DNA of 64,000 bases. Origin: Segetibacter koreensis DSM 18137 (GTDB lineage: Bacteria > Bacteroidota > Bacteroidia > Chitinophagales > Chitinophagaceae). Below are positions 35,329-45,250 of the stretch, one piece after another. Position numbers and translations under genes: made by a program. The stretch spans positions 62,001 to 126,000 of the forward strand of contig NZ_KB893323.1 of assembly GCF_000374045.1 (NCBI RefSeq), in the 5' to 3' direction. Each line of letters begins with the position of its first letter. Position 1 is the first letter of the stretch. The notes below the pieces were generated by a model. The model had not been told where the DNA came from, made no database searches, and saw nothing but the letters and a program-made list of their open reading frames with translations.

Positions 35329-36996
35329 ATGGATCAAACACCGGCTATAAAAGTAAAACATCCACGAGGTTTATATGTGCTTTTTTTTACTGAAATGTGG
35401 GAGCGTTTTGGATATTATCTGATGATAGGAATTTTTTTTCTGTATCTGACCGATACAACGAAAAATGGAGGACGTGGTTTAGATACGGCGAATGCTGTGG
35501 ATATTGTAGGCAGCTATGTAGCTTTAATTTATTTAACGCCTTTTATAGGAGGTCTGATTGCTGATCGTGTCTTAGGATATACCAAGTCTATTTTTTTAGG
35601 TGGATGTTTGTTGGCTCTTGGTTATTTTTTAATTGGCATTAATGGCAGTGATGCTGTGATGTATACGGGATTGCTGACTGCTATAATCGGGAACGGATTT
35701 TTCAAGCCAAACATCAGCACTTTGCTGGGCAACATTTATAACCGTAAAGATCTAAAACCTAAAAAAGACATTGCTTATAATATCTTCTACATGGGTATAA
35801 ATATAGGAGCGTTTGTATGCAATTTCGTTGCCGCTTATCTACGCAATAATATAACATGGGGCGCAGCTTTTGATGCGGCCGGAGTAGGCATGGTTTTAAG
35901 CATGATCTGGCTTGCTTTTGGTTTAAAACATGTCAAGCATGCAGATGTAATAAAACCGAAAAAACCAGAAGATCTGTCTATTGGAAAAATCCTTCTATAT
36001 GTTTTTGTTCCGGCTATTGTTGCAGGAGCTATTGGTTGGTTTATACCGGGAAATTTAATTGGCTCGGATTCCAACGATGCTTTCATTTTTGCGTGTGTAC
36101 CTATTATCATTTTTTATTTTAGCATTTGGTATCGTGCCCGAGGCTTTGACAGGAAACGTGTGGGCACTTTATTAATTCTTTTTGGTGTCGCAATTATTTT
36201 TTGGAACATTTATAATCAAAATTCTACTGCATTAACAATCTGGGCAGAAACTTATACTGATCGTGAAGCTCCAAAAGCTGTTCAGCCAATACTAACACCT
36301 TTTGGTTTTTTGCAGACCGTGAATACAAAACCGACGGAAGTGCCAGTTGTTGACGAACAGTTCCGGGCGCGATTGGATTCAAGTGGGAAAGTATTGACAA
36401 AGCAGGGAAGTGATTTATATTTTCAGAACCTGCAAAAACAAAAATATCCGGCGCCGGGGCAAAATTTAAAATTAATTTCGACTGAAATATACCAATCAGT
36501 TAATCCCTTCTGGATAATTGTTCTCACACCGATAGTTGTTGCTTTTTTCGGTTGGATGAAAGCGAGAAACAGGGAACTTTCAACGCCTGGAAAATTTGCA
36601 TGGGGCACTATTATCGCAGGTCTATCATCCGTTGTTATGGTGGTTGCGTGTCTCTCAACTAATATTTACTTAAATAAAGTCTCAAGCTGGTGGATCATTA
36701 GCAGCTATGGAGTATTTACTATAAGTGAATTATTTGTAAGTCCGGTGGGTTTATCTCTTGTATCTAAAGTTGCGCCTCGAAGATTTACAGCATTGCTTAT
36801 GGGCGGGTGGTTTATTACCACTTCACTTGGCGGTAAAATTTCAGGCATACTAGCTGGTTTTTGGGATACATTTGATAATAAAGCCGTGTTTTTTGCCATT
36901 AGCGCCATTGCAGCCATTGTTGCCGGAATTTTATTGTTCCCACTAACCAAGCGATTAAATAAAATAGTTGTCGAAGCAACGCAGGCAGATGAATAA
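35329..36996 (+). CDS. POT family proton-coupled di/tripeptide transporter
   Basis: Major-facilitator transporter that imports di- and tripeptides with protons across the inner membrane. The POT signature ExxERFxYY appears as EMWERFGYY at residues 21-29, and the second signature GxxFFKPNIS appears as GNGFFKPNIS. About 12-14 helices fit the 555 aa. A soluble-looking loop at about 310-375 sits between helices 9 and 10 or so, typical of Bacteroidota members. PTR2-type spacing and GINIGAFVCNFVAAYL confirm the family. It is followed 160 bases later by an OPT transporter on the same strand. Together with PepT and M1 peptidase it points to peptides as nutrients. Confidence 0.95.
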   Translation: MDQTPAIKVKHPRGLYVLFFTEMWERFGYYLMIGIFFLYLTDTTKNGGRGLDTANAVDIVGSYVALIYLTPFIGGLIADRVLGYTKSIFLGGCLLALGYFLIGINGSDAVMYTGLLTAIIGNGFFKPNISTLLGNIYNRKDLKPKKDIAYNIFYMGINIGAFVCNFVAAYLRNNITWGAAFDAAGVGMVLSMIWLAFGLKHVKHADVIKPKKPEDLSIGKILLYVFVPAIVAGAIGWFIPGNLIGSDSNDAFIFACVPIIIFYFSIWYRARGFDRKRVGTLLILFGVAIIFWNIYNQNSTALTIWAETYTDREAPKAVQPILTPFGFLQTVNTKPTEVPVVDEQFRARLDSSGKVLTKQGSDLYFQNLQKQKYPAPGQNLKLISTEIYQSVNPFWIIVLTPIVVAFFGWMKARNRELSTPGKFAWGTIIAGLSSVVMVVACLSTNIYLNKVSSWWIISSYGVFTISELFVSPVGLSLVSKVAPRRFTALLMGGWFITTSLGGKISGILAGFWDTFDNKAVFFAISAIAAIVAGILLFPLTKRLNKIVVEATQADE

Positions 36997-37156
36997 ATGT
37001 TTATTGAAAAAGGGTTTACCAGTTTTCAAACTTATCAGTAGAATATAAGCGTAATTCCGTAATGAGAAAGCTTTCCATTAAGTTTATGATCAGTAACTAG
37101 CTACCTGACACAAAACGATGTGATAAAGATTAGAATTATAACAATTATAATATAAC

Positions 37157-39259
37157 ATGCAGGAAAAGAAAACATTCAAACCATTTGTTTCGGCGGATAC
37201 AAAAATGAAGGAATTTACCGTAAAGGCGGTTGTAATGGGATGTATTATGGGTTGCCTTTTTGGTGCAGCGACCGTATATCTCGCTTTAAAAGCTGGTTTG
37301 ACTGTCAGTGCTTCTATTCCAATTGCTGTAATTGCCATTACGTTGGGCCGAAAATTTTTTCGAACAACTATTCTTGAAAACAACATCATTCAAACAGCTG
37401 GCTCAGCAAGTGAAAGCATAGCGGCAGGAGTAGCATTTACGTTGCCGGGTTTTTTATTTTTATCAGTAGCAGCAGATGGTAAAAGTGTGGGCTCCCAGTA
37501 CTTCAATTATATCACCATTCTGGTGTTGGCAATATTTGGTGGTCTTTTAGGAACATTGATGATGATACCTTTAAGAAGATCATTAATTGTAAAGGAACAT
37601 GATACACTGCCCTATCCCGAAGGAACTGCCTGTGCAGCTGTTTTAAAAGCAGGCGAAAAAGGTGGAGAGGTGTCAAAGACAGCTTTTATGGGCGTAGGTG
37701 TAGCTTTGACATATGCTTTTCTGCAAAGAATTTTTCATGTAATAAGTGAAGTGCCGGGTTATGCCACAAGTTTAAGAAATAAATATTTTCCGGCGGCTCA
37801 TATAAGCGGCGAAATAACGCCGGAGTATCTTGGTGTGGGATATATAATAGGACCCAAGATTGCCGGAGTTTTGGTTGCGGGAGGTGTACTAAGCTGGATG
37901 GTATTTAACCCGTTATTAGCTACATTGATACAGGACCAGACAGTTATAGCCCATCAACTAGTAAAGCTGGGTTATTTAAAAGATATAACTACTCCCGGAG
38001 GGTCGGGAAGCTGGGACCCTGTCACACACACGTTCGCAGATACTGCATCAGCCCTATACCGTGCTTATATAAGGCAGGTAGGTGCAGGAGCTGTAGCAGC
38101 AGGAGGTTTTATAACATTATTAAAAACGATTCCCACTATAATTTCTTCTTTTAAGGAAAGTGTAGGCTCATTAAAAGATACCCGGGCATCAGGTAACGTA
38201 TTGCGTACAGAAAGAGATTTGAGTATTAAAGTTGTACTCTTCGGAAGCATAGCTTTGATACTTTTAATGGCTTTTATTCCTATGATACCAGGAGACAGTA
38301 TTTTAAGTAAATTATTGTTAGGAATATTAGTTGTCATATTCGGGGCCTTTTTTGTTACTGTTTCGTCAAGAATTGTAGGAATTATAGGCTCTAGCAACAA
38401 CCCGATCAGCGGAATGACAATAGCCACGGTAATGGCGACGTGTCTTGTTTTTATAGGCATCGGATGGAGTGGAAAAGCATACGAGCCTATGGTACTTGTG
38501 GTAGGAGGAATGATATGCATTGCAGCGGCAAATGCCGGCGCAACTTCACAGGATTTAAAAACAGGTTATATTATCGGGGCTACTCCTAAATATCAACAAA
38601 TTGCTTTGTTTATAGGCGCCATTTTTTCTTCTATTGTTATTGGCTTAACAGTAAAAATTCTTGATTCACCTACTATTGAAATGGCAAGACAAGGTATTAC
38701 CCATGCGATCGGAAGTGATAAATTTCCTGCTCCACAGGCGACTCTGATGGCAACATTGATAAAAGGAATATTATCATTTAACCTGGATTGGCAATTTGTA
38801 TTTGTGGGTGTTGCCTTGTCCGTAACAATGGAACTTTGCGGCATAAAATCTTTAAGCTTTGCTGTTGGTGCTTACCTACCCCTTTCAACAACGCTTCCCA
38901 TTTTTGCGGGCGGTGCCATACGCGGTCTTGTAGACCTGAAAAAAATTAAAAGAGAAGGAGTAATGGAAGACGATGATTTAGGCCGGGGAAGCTTATTTGC
39001 TACAGGCCTTGTAGCAGGTGGAGCACTGGCAGGAGTTGCGGTAGCCCTTTTGACGGCAGGAAGCGATAACATAGCCAAAAAGCTGGAAGCCTTAAGTGCA
39101 GAAAATGGGTTAAACAGCCTTTTAGGCAAAGCAGGTTATGATATTTTGGGAGTTGTATTCTTTGGGCTGATGGCGTGGATGCTATACAAAACAGCAATGA
39201 AAAAACAAGTTGCGATCGATACAGATGAAACTACTGATTATGTAAAAGATATTAAATAA
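37157..39259 (+). CDS. OPT family oligopeptide transporter
   Basis: Large membrane transporter of the oligopeptide transporter superfamily (PF03169), which moves peptides or metal-chelate complexes. 700 aa with about 14-16 helices. Seen: VKAVVMGCIMGCLFGAATVYLALKAGLTVSASIPIAV at the N-terminus, LPYPEGTACAAVLKAGEKGG (a hallmark), GVGYIIGPKIAGVLVAGGVLSW, a mid-chain GSSNNPISGMTIATV, and FAVGAYLPLSTTLPIFAGG, KxxxREGVMEDDDLGRGSLFATG near the end. The bacterial OPT branch is less well studied than the fungal one, so peptide specificity is presumed. It lies directly after the POT gene; an operon is likely but unproven, since the 160-base gap is large. Confidence 0.93.
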   Translation: MQEKKTFKPFVSADTKMKEFTVKAVVMGCIMGCLFGAATVYLALKAGLTVSASIPIAVIAITLGRKFFRTTILENNIIQTAGSASESIAAGVAFTLPGFLFLSVAADGKSVGSQYFNYITILVLAIFGGLLGTLMMIPLRRSLIVKEHDTLPYPEGTACAAVLKAGEKGGEVSKTAFMGVGVALTYAFLQRIFHVISEVPGYATSLRNKYFPAAHISGEITPEYLGVGYIIGPKIAGVLVAGGVLSWMVFNPLLATLIQDQTVIAHQLVKLGYLKDITTPGGSGSWDPVTHTFADTASALYRAYIRQVGAGAVAAGGFITLLKTIPTIISSFKESVGSLKDTRASGNVLRTERDLSIKVVLFGSIALILLMAFIPMIPGDSILSKLLLGILVVIFGAFFVTVSSRIVGIIGSSNNPISGMTIATVMATCLVFIGIGWSGKAYEPMVLVVGGMICIAAANAGATSQDLKTGYIIGATPKYQQIALFIGAIFSSIVIGLTVKILDSPTIEMARQGITHAIGSDKFPAPQATLMATLIKGILSFNLDWQFVFVGVALSVTMELCGIKSLSFAVGAYLPLSTTLPIFAGGAIRGLVDLKKIKREGVMEDDDLGRGSLFATGLVAGGALAGVAVALLTAGSDNIAKKLEALSAENGLNSLLGKAGYDILGVVFFGLMAWMLYKTAMKKQVAIDTDETTDYVKDIK

Positions 39260-39351
39260 AGGTCAGGAGATGTTTGCTGGGTAATTTATATTGAATTAGA
39301 AATAACTTCTAAGATTTTTACTAAAACAAACTTGTTCTCCAATAAATTTCT

Positions 39352-40029
39352 TTATTGTAAATTTTTAAAAATAGTATTTGCAACTTCTGAGGTGTCTGAG
39401 TCATACTTGTGTCCGCCTTTAAGTCCTATAAGTTTATAACTTACTTTAAGTGAAGTCGACTCAATTTTCTCAGACTCTTTCAATCCCTGAATTATCAGCA
39501 ACGGCTTTTGTTTTATTTTGTTTATTTCTGCCGTAACACTACTTCCGGTACTTTTTCCTGATCCAAATAGTTGGGCAACATGCACTTCAAAATCAGTTGC
39601 CTGTGACGGAGACATCAGAACAATATTTTTTACAGCATCATAAGTATCTTTAGACAATCTTGTAACAACAAAAGGCGCTACATCTGCACCAAAAGAATAT
39701 CCGATAATTATCACGTTCTTTACCCTCCACTGTATTTGATAATAATGAATAACTTTTTCTACATCCGCCGCAGTTTGTTCTGGTGTTTTTTTTGACCAAA
39801 AGTATTTTTGAGAATTAAAAAGAACGGCAGGATATCCCTTACCGTTCACCTGTTCCATCAATGATTTGGAAAACGAATTTTCGCCTCCATCACCTGATAT
39901 ATATAAAACCATGGCTTTTTGAGCATTATAGTTTTTTATATTATAAGGAACGACAGGCAACGATGAAATATTCTGCCCTTTTGCAATAGCAGAAAAAACC
40001 ATGAGTAATATTATTATCAATCTTTTCAT
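39352..40029 (-). CDS. VirJ/AcvB-type lysyl-phosphatidylglycerol hydrolase-like protein
   Basis: Exported alpha/beta-hydrolase of 225 aa. The VirJ domain is recognisable by MVLYISGDGGENSFSKSL, NSQKYFWSKKTPEQTAADV, the nucleophile elbow VIIIGYSFGADVAPF and a late GGHKYDSD with the catalytic His. A signal peptide (LIIILLMVFSAIAKGQ, 4-19) points to the periplasm. Agrobacterium AcvB is known to hydrolyse lysyl-phosphatidylglycerol. Here the gene sits 12 bases downstream of mprF, which makes this lipid, so the pair would make and break the same modification. Expected Ser is in GYSFG. Substrate is inferred from context. Confidence 0.85.
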   Translation of the reverse strand: MKRLIIILLMVFSAIAKGQNISSLPVVPYNIKNYNAQKAMVLYISGDGGENSFSKSLMEQVNGKGYPAVLFNSQKYFWSKKTPEQTAADVEKVIHYYQIQWRVKNVIIIGYSFGADVAPFVVTRLSKDTYDAVKNIVLMSPSQATDFEVHVAQLFGSGKSTGSSVTAEINKIKQKPLLIIQGLKESEKIESTSLKVSYKLIGLKGGHKYDSDTSEVANTIFKNLQ

Positions 40030-40041
40030 CCATCAAAAAAT

Positions 40042-42645
40042 TTACACTGGTTGCATAACCTTATTTAATACCGCCGGCAACTGAACGAGGTCAAAATCAT
40101 CTTCATAAACCAGGTATTTGTTCAACCACCTTGTTGCATATTTTTCCTTAAAATCGCGCAACCCCTGGTAGTTGCGAAAACGCTTTAGCCGCTCATAAGC
40201 AAATTTAACAACCTGCTCTGCCGTGTTTTCCGGCTTCTCGATCCCTGCCATAGGCACCATTCCCATATTTAAAAACAGGTACCCTTTTTCTCTTGCATAT
40301 TCAATTAACCTTACTATTAAAGCATCCATCGCACCTCCCGGTGCGTCTGCTGCCTTTCTTATCATGTCATAAGTGCATTCGTCAGGAGAATAATCAGGAA
40401 TAATATTAAGAAAAGCAACAATCCTGCCTTCATTATCTGACAATGTTATTATGTCCTGTTTCTTAAGCTCAATGCGGTCAAACATACCTTGTGAAAAGAT
40501 CATCTCTTCCATCTCAAAGGTGTCAAGCCACTCGTTTGATACCTGCTCCAATGCCTGGATTAAAAAACCGGTTATTGGTGCTTTGTGTATTTGAGTGGTG
40601 TATCCTTTTTTACTTAAGCTGTTTAAAGCATTTCGCAATGACTTTCTGTCTTTTCCCTCTAGCTTAAAAAGTGGAATATCTAAAATTGCTTCCTGCCCAA
40701 TAAAAATTCTTTTCTTTTTAAACCTATTAAAATGATACAGACTGTCTTCGTCAACACGATAATAAACAACCTTTAAGCCATTATTATTACAGTATGTTTC
40801 AAATTCCTCAATTAATACAACTTTATTATTTTCAGCACATACCGGCTCTTCCAAGACTACAGCAAAGCCACCTGTTATTCTATAACTTACAAACCCGTGA
40901 TGTGCGTCTGAAATATACAGGAGTTTATCATTGCTTACTTTGAAGTAGTCTAAAGGAGAATCTCCAAATTGGGTTAACAAATAATCTACCTCTTCCTTTT
41001 TTACCTCGGGCCTTGATGCTTTATAAATTTGTGGTCTTACCAGGCAGTATAGCAGAAACGCCCACGCTCCTACTCCTAATGCATTGATAAAAAAGATAAA
41101 ATCATGACCAAAATGAGTTAAAGGTTTTAAATCACTGCTACCAACCAAAACAAATTCTCCAAAGGCATAATATATTGATTCCTTCCAGGTGAAATCTTGT
41201 TGGAAATGGTTTTTATCAAGATAATAAAATCCGATGCTACCAAAAATGAGTACTGCAGCAAAGGTGGCAAGTCCCGTCACAATGCCTATATTCATCAACT
41301 TAGGATTACTCTTTAACCTGTATTGCTTTCTTGTAGCTATTAATACAATGCTTACAAGTAACGACAATACCGATTCTTCATAACTAAGAGATTTACTAAT
41401 ATGGCCAAAACATGAAATAACAGAGAGACTAAAGGCAAGTAACCAAGCACTTCGCAGCCCTTTTATAAGAAATGCGGCAGTAATAATGAGTGTTAAGCCT
41501 ATAACTATTATAAGAAAGTTAGAAGCCTGTATGGATGCTATTGGAACAAAGGTGCGCAAAAGCCTTAAACGCGACATGACCGGTGGAGTAAGAACGGAAA
41601 ATACATTTACCAGCCCAAGGAAGAAAATAAGAACAGGTGGCAGCAAACGAAGAAATAAATACCGGCCTTTTGCTGCATAGGATAACAAGCCTGCAACCAG
41701 CGGCAACCAAAATTCGAAAAGCCTGAATAATAAAGTTATTTCCAGCGCCTGAAGAGTTGTAAAGCCATACCTGCCTAATATAACCGTGAGAGACAATTCG
41801 ATTGCGCCCATTCCACGCAAAAAAGGAGATATAATCAAAAAAATAGTAGCTACAATATAGCCTGTAATAGCCGCTTCAAGAGATGGTGTAACGCCTGCAG
41901 CAAGCATCGCAATGTATAAATGAATGATACCAACAATCTCAATAAAAACAGAGGCGAGTGTAGCATTCACAAATTGCTTCCATGAGAGATCGAATGAAAA
42001 AACCTCGGTAAGAAGATTTTCAAGCTTTGGTCTTCCTTTTATTACCCACATATATAGTTTGCCCTTCGTTTGTATTGATCTTGCTAAAAGCGCCATCGCA
42101 ACTAACATCGCAACTATAGTGAAAAGGCCAGCAGTAGCGCCCGGCACTGCTGCGTTTGTTACAGAAAGATACATCAGAACAGGAACTGCAACAATGAAAA
42201 CAGAGAAAATACCAATAAATCCGTAGATGACAGAAGCTTGGTGAACCTGCTGTTTCTGTACCTGGCTCTTTCTAATATTGGCAGGCAAATAAGCTAATGC
42301 CGTAATACCACCTGCAGGAAGAAATACAGAAATTACATTTCTTTTTAAAAAGAGTTCAATAGCGTTTATCCAGGATATCTTTCCCCGGATTGACAAAAAA
42401 CTATAAACATAAAGACCAGCCTGCAGTAAAATATATACACCGGTAAAAGCTATACCGGAAAGCAGCCAAAACAAGTTGGTATTTTTCAAAGAAGAGTTTA
42501 GTGATACTAATTCTTTTCTCTGCTGCCTGAAAAAATAAAATGCCACCAGGAGAAAAACAAGTCCAAGCAGTTCTTTCCAATGAAGCTTACGAATAAACGT
42601 TACTACTTTTTGATAATTAAATTTCAATGCTGCTGTCGTATCCAT
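40042..42645 (-). CDS. mprF: Bifunctional lysylphosphatidylglycerol flippase/synthetase
   Basis: Integral membrane enzyme of 867 aa that transfers an amino acid from aminoacyl-tRNA to phosphatidylglycerol and flips the product to the outer leaflet. This lowers surface negative charge and sensitivity to cationic peptides. Residues 1 to about 520 hold some 13-14 helices (flippase part, UPF0104-like at the start: FLKRNVISVFLPAGGITALAYLP). About 545-850 is the DUF2156/GNAT-like synthase domain (GGFAVVLEEPVCAE, DRKSLRNALNSLSKKGY, NEWLDTFEMEEMIFSQGMF, NIIPDYSPDECTYDMIRK, LNMGMVPMAGI). The ATG gives a short cytosolic N-terminus. The amino acid carried, Lys or another, cannot be told. Operon with the VirJ-like gene. 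Confidence 0.93.
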   Translation of the reverse strand: MDTTAALKFNYQKVVTFIRKLHWKELLGLVFLLVAFYFFRQQRKELVSLNSSLKNTNLFWLLSGIAFTGVYILLQAGLYVYSFLSIRGKISWINAIELFLKRNVISVFLPAGGITALAYLPANIRKSQVQKQQVHQASVIYGFIGIFSVFIVAVPVLMYLSVTNAAVPGATAGLFTIVAMLVAMALLARSIQTKGKLYMWVIKGRPKLENLLTEVFSFDLSWKQFVNATLASVFIEIVGIIHLYIAMLAAGVTPSLEAAITGYIVATIFLIISPFLRGMGAIELSLTVILGRYGFTTLQALEITLLFRLFEFWLPLVAGLLSYAAKGRYLFLRLLPPVLIFFLGLVNVFSVLTPPVMSRLRLLRTFVPIASIQASNFLIIVIGLTLIITAAFLIKGLRSAWLLAFSLSVISCFGHISKSLSYEESVLSLLVSIVLIATRKQYRLKSNPKLMNIGIVTGLATFAAVLIFGSIGFYYLDKNHFQQDFTWKESIYYAFGEFVLVGSSDLKPLTHFGHDFIFFINALGVGAWAFLLYCLVRPQIYKASRPEVKKEEVDYLLTQFGDSPLDYFKVSNDKLLYISDAHHGFVSYRITGGFAVVLEEPVCAENNKVVLIEEFETYCNNNGLKVVYYRVDEDSLYHFNRFKKKRIFIGQEAILDIPLFKLEGKDRKSLRNALNSLSKKGYTTQIHKAPITGFLIQALEQVSNEWLDTFEMEEMIFSQGMFDRIELKKQDIITLSDNEGRIVAFLNIIPDYSPDECTYDMIRKAADAPGGAMDALIVRLIEYAREKGYLFLNMGMVPMAGIEKPENTAEQVVKFAYERLKRFRNYQGLRDFKEKYATRWLNKYLVYEDDFDLVQLPAVLNKVMQPV

Positions 42646-43084
42646 TTACTGCACTCGTTTTATCACTTCATTATAACATAAAGCACTTCTTCCTTTTAAT
42701 TTTACTCATGCTGTGCCATCAATAAAAATAAACAGGAAAAAATATTTCTTGATTTTCCTTTTCCAATGCATGGCCGCTTTTCAAAATATCAGGAATAAAA
42801 CTCCCGCCAATTAAAATGTTAGCGGGAATTTTATTCCTGATATTTTATTACCATTTTCGGGCCAGTAGAAAGAGTTAGTAAAACGCCTGTTTTATTTAGA
42901 GAAGTTTATTTTACTATTTCCGACTTGGTTATTTATCAATTTATTTTTATCTCACCCAGGTTATTTTTTCCTTCGTTTATAAACAGGTTTTCGAATTAAA
43001 AAATATAGTTACAACTACATTTTTTGGTATTTGCAAAGGATCAGGAACATTTACTAAAACTCGCCTTGACTGATACTATTATAC
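42646..43084. other. Spacer between mprF and acs
   Basis: 439 bases with no gene seen. The notable content is a very long hairpin at 42783-42846. The rest is AT-rich, with no recognisable promoter box. Confidence 0.5.
42783..42846 (-). terminator. Very long hairpin, probable terminator after acs
   Basis: An 18-base arm (42783-42800) pairs perfectly with 42829-42846, one C/A mismatch follows, then TCCCGC/GCGGGA closes the stem around a 14-base loop. The mismatch becomes a G-U wobble in minus-strand RNA, giving 25 continuous pairs there. It lies about 240 bases past the acs stop. Confidence 0.6.
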
Positions 43085-45007
43085 CTACAGCCTGCCGTCT
43101 TTAATCTCATCCACCACTGCCGGATCTAAAAGAGTGGAAGTATCGCCTAGATTTTGAGTGTCACCTTCTGCCATCTTTCTCAATATTCTGCGCATAATTT
43201 TACCACTTCTTGTTTTAGGTAGATTTTTCACAAATTGAATTTTATCCGGCTTGGCAATTGCTCCAATAATCCGCGTAACTGTGGCAAGTATATCTTTTCG
43301 ATTGCGATCATCCGTGTCTTCCCGACCATTGTAAATAACGTAGGCATAGATTCCCTGTCCCTTAATTTCATGCGGAAAGCCAACAACAGCACTCTCAACT
43401 ACACCCGCATGCATGTTTATGGCGTTTTCAACTTCTGCAGTACCTATACGATGTCCGCTTACATTCAGTACATCATCGACCCTGCCAGTGATACGGAAAA
43501 ATCCTTCTTTATCTCTAAATGCACCATCTCCGGTAAAATACAAACCGGGATATGCAGAAAAATACGTTAACCTGCATCTTTCATGGTCACCATAAGTGGT
43601 TCTTAAAATTCCAGGCCATGGAAATTTAATACAAAGGTTTCCGGTGGTTAATTCACCCGCTGTTTCCGGAATTTCATTTCCCTTTTCATCTAAAAGTACC
43701 GGCTGTATACCTGGTAACGGCAAAGTCGCCCACCCTGGCCTTGAAGGTGTTACACCTGCCATGTTCGAGATCAGAATACCACCCGTTTCAGTTTGCCACC
43801 ATGTATCTACTACAGGGCATTTTCCTTTACCAACTTTTTGATCGTACCAGTGCCATGCTTCTTCGTTTATCGGTTCTCCAACCGTTCCTAACACTTTGAG
43901 GCTACTTACATCTGCATTTTCCAAAGGAGCATCTCCATGTCCCATTAAACTTCTTATAGCTGTAGGCGCTGTATAAAATACATTTACTTTAAACTTTTCT
44001 ATAATTTTCCAAAACCTCGATGCATCAGGGTAAGTAGGTATACCTTCAAAAATGAGAGAACTTGCGCCGGCACTTAAAGGACCGTAAACAATATAACTAT
44101 GACCTGTTATCCAGCCAATATCGGCTGTACAAAAATGTACATCTTTAGGTTGATATTGAAAAACATTTACAAATGTGTAATTGGTAAAAATCATATAACC
44201 ACCACAGGTATGTACCACTCCTTTTGGTTTACCCGTGCTGCCGGAAGTGTACAATATAAAAAGAGGATCTTCAGCATCCATTTCCTCAGCAGGAAAATCA
44301 TGAAGGCCTAATGTCTCTACTTTTTTAATTTCATCATCCCACCACACATCGCGCCCTTTGATCATGCTGACAGGAGTATGTGTACGGGTGTAAACAATTA
44401 CTTTTTTTACAAACCTTATTCCAATTAAAGCATCATCAATCACACTTTTTAGCGGTATATCTTTTGCACCTCTAAAAGCCCCGTCACATGTTATTATATA
44501 TTCTGCCTGTGCGTCTATTAGTCTGTCCGCAATGCTCTGTGCACTAAAACCACCAAATATCACGCTATGTATTGCACCAAGTCTTGCACATGCCAAAACA
44601 GCAATGGCAAGCTCTGGTATCATACCCATGTAAATACAAACCCTGTCTCCCTTTTTTACACCATTATTTTTTAATACATGCGCAAACATGCATACTTTCT
44701 CATGCAGCCTTTTGTAGGTTAAAATGCGGTGATGCTCTTCGGGGTCATTCGCCTCCCAAATAATTGCAGGCTGATCTCCCTTTGTTTCCAAATGCCTGTC
44801 AAGACAGTTTTCAGTTATATTTAATTTTCCACCCTTAAACCATTCGATTTTAGGTTCTTCAAAATTCCAGTTTAAAACGGTGTCCCACTTTTTTTTCCAG
44901 GTAAAATTTTCGGCTATCTCTGCCCAAAATTCTTCCGGAGCTTCTACACTTTTTTTATACGCTGCTTTATATTCTTCAAAACTTTTAATCTGATGAGGGT
45001 ATGGCAT
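43085..45007 (-). CDS. acs: Acetyl-CoA synthetase
   Basis: AMP-forming ligase that activates acetate to acetyl-CoA in the cytosol. Core motifs: ILYTSGSTGKPKGVVHTCGG (P-loop), WWQTETGG, YFTGDGAFRDKEGFFRITGRVDDVLNVSGHRIGTAEVE (hinge and domain motif) and the conserved Lys in PKTRSGKIMRRILRK, the usual acetylation site. The frame opens seven codons earlier, but the ATG at 45007 gives a canonical start (MPYPHQIKSFEEYKAAYKKS) and 640 aa. It stands alone, with a long hairpin downstream. Confidence 0.97.
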   Translation of the reverse strand: MPYPHQIKSFEEYKAAYKKSVEAPEEFWAEIAENFTWKKKWDTVLNWNFEEPKIEWFKGGKLNITENCLDRHLETKGDQPAIIWEANDPEEHHRILTYKRLHEKVCMFAHVLKNNGVKKGDRVCIYMGMIPELAIAVLACARLGAIHSVIFGGFSAQSIADRLIDAQAEYIITCDGAFRGAKDIPLKSVIDDALIGIRFVKKVIVYTRTHTPVSMIKGRDVWWDDEIKKVETLGLHDFPAEEMDAEDPLFILYTSGSTGKPKGVVHTCGGYMIFTNYTFVNVFQYQPKDVHFCTADIGWITGHSYIVYGPLSAGASSLIFEGIPTYPDASRFWKIIEKFKVNVFYTAPTAIRSLMGHGDAPLENADVSSLKVLGTVGEPINEEAWHWYDQKVGKGKCPVVDTWWQTETGGILISNMAGVTPSRPGWATLPLPGIQPVLLDEKGNEIPETAGELTTGNLCIKFPWPGILRTTYGDHERCRLTYFSAYPGLYFTGDGAFRDKEGFFRITGRVDDVLNVSGHRIGTAEVENAINMHAGVVESAVVGFPHEIKGQGIYAYVIYNGREDTDDRNRKDILATVTRIIGAIAKPDKIQFVKNLPKTRSGKIMRRILRKMAEGDTQNLGDTSTLLDPAVVDEIKDGRL

Positions 45008-45250
45008 AACAATATTTATTAAAATCAATGATAAAGCAAACCTAAGAAAACTGAATTTACAAGCAAAGAATAAAAAGAATAAATAGTAAGCTTTATTCTG
45101 CCTGTATTTTTTTTAGATAAAACTTTTTTACTACCATTTTAGAGACCGAAATGAATAAAAAGTTGGTAGCTTATTTCTAAGAGGGAAAATAAAGGCAGTT
45201 ATAAATAAATTGCCAATCTATTTAAAGAGACGGAAAAATTGCTCTAAAAA

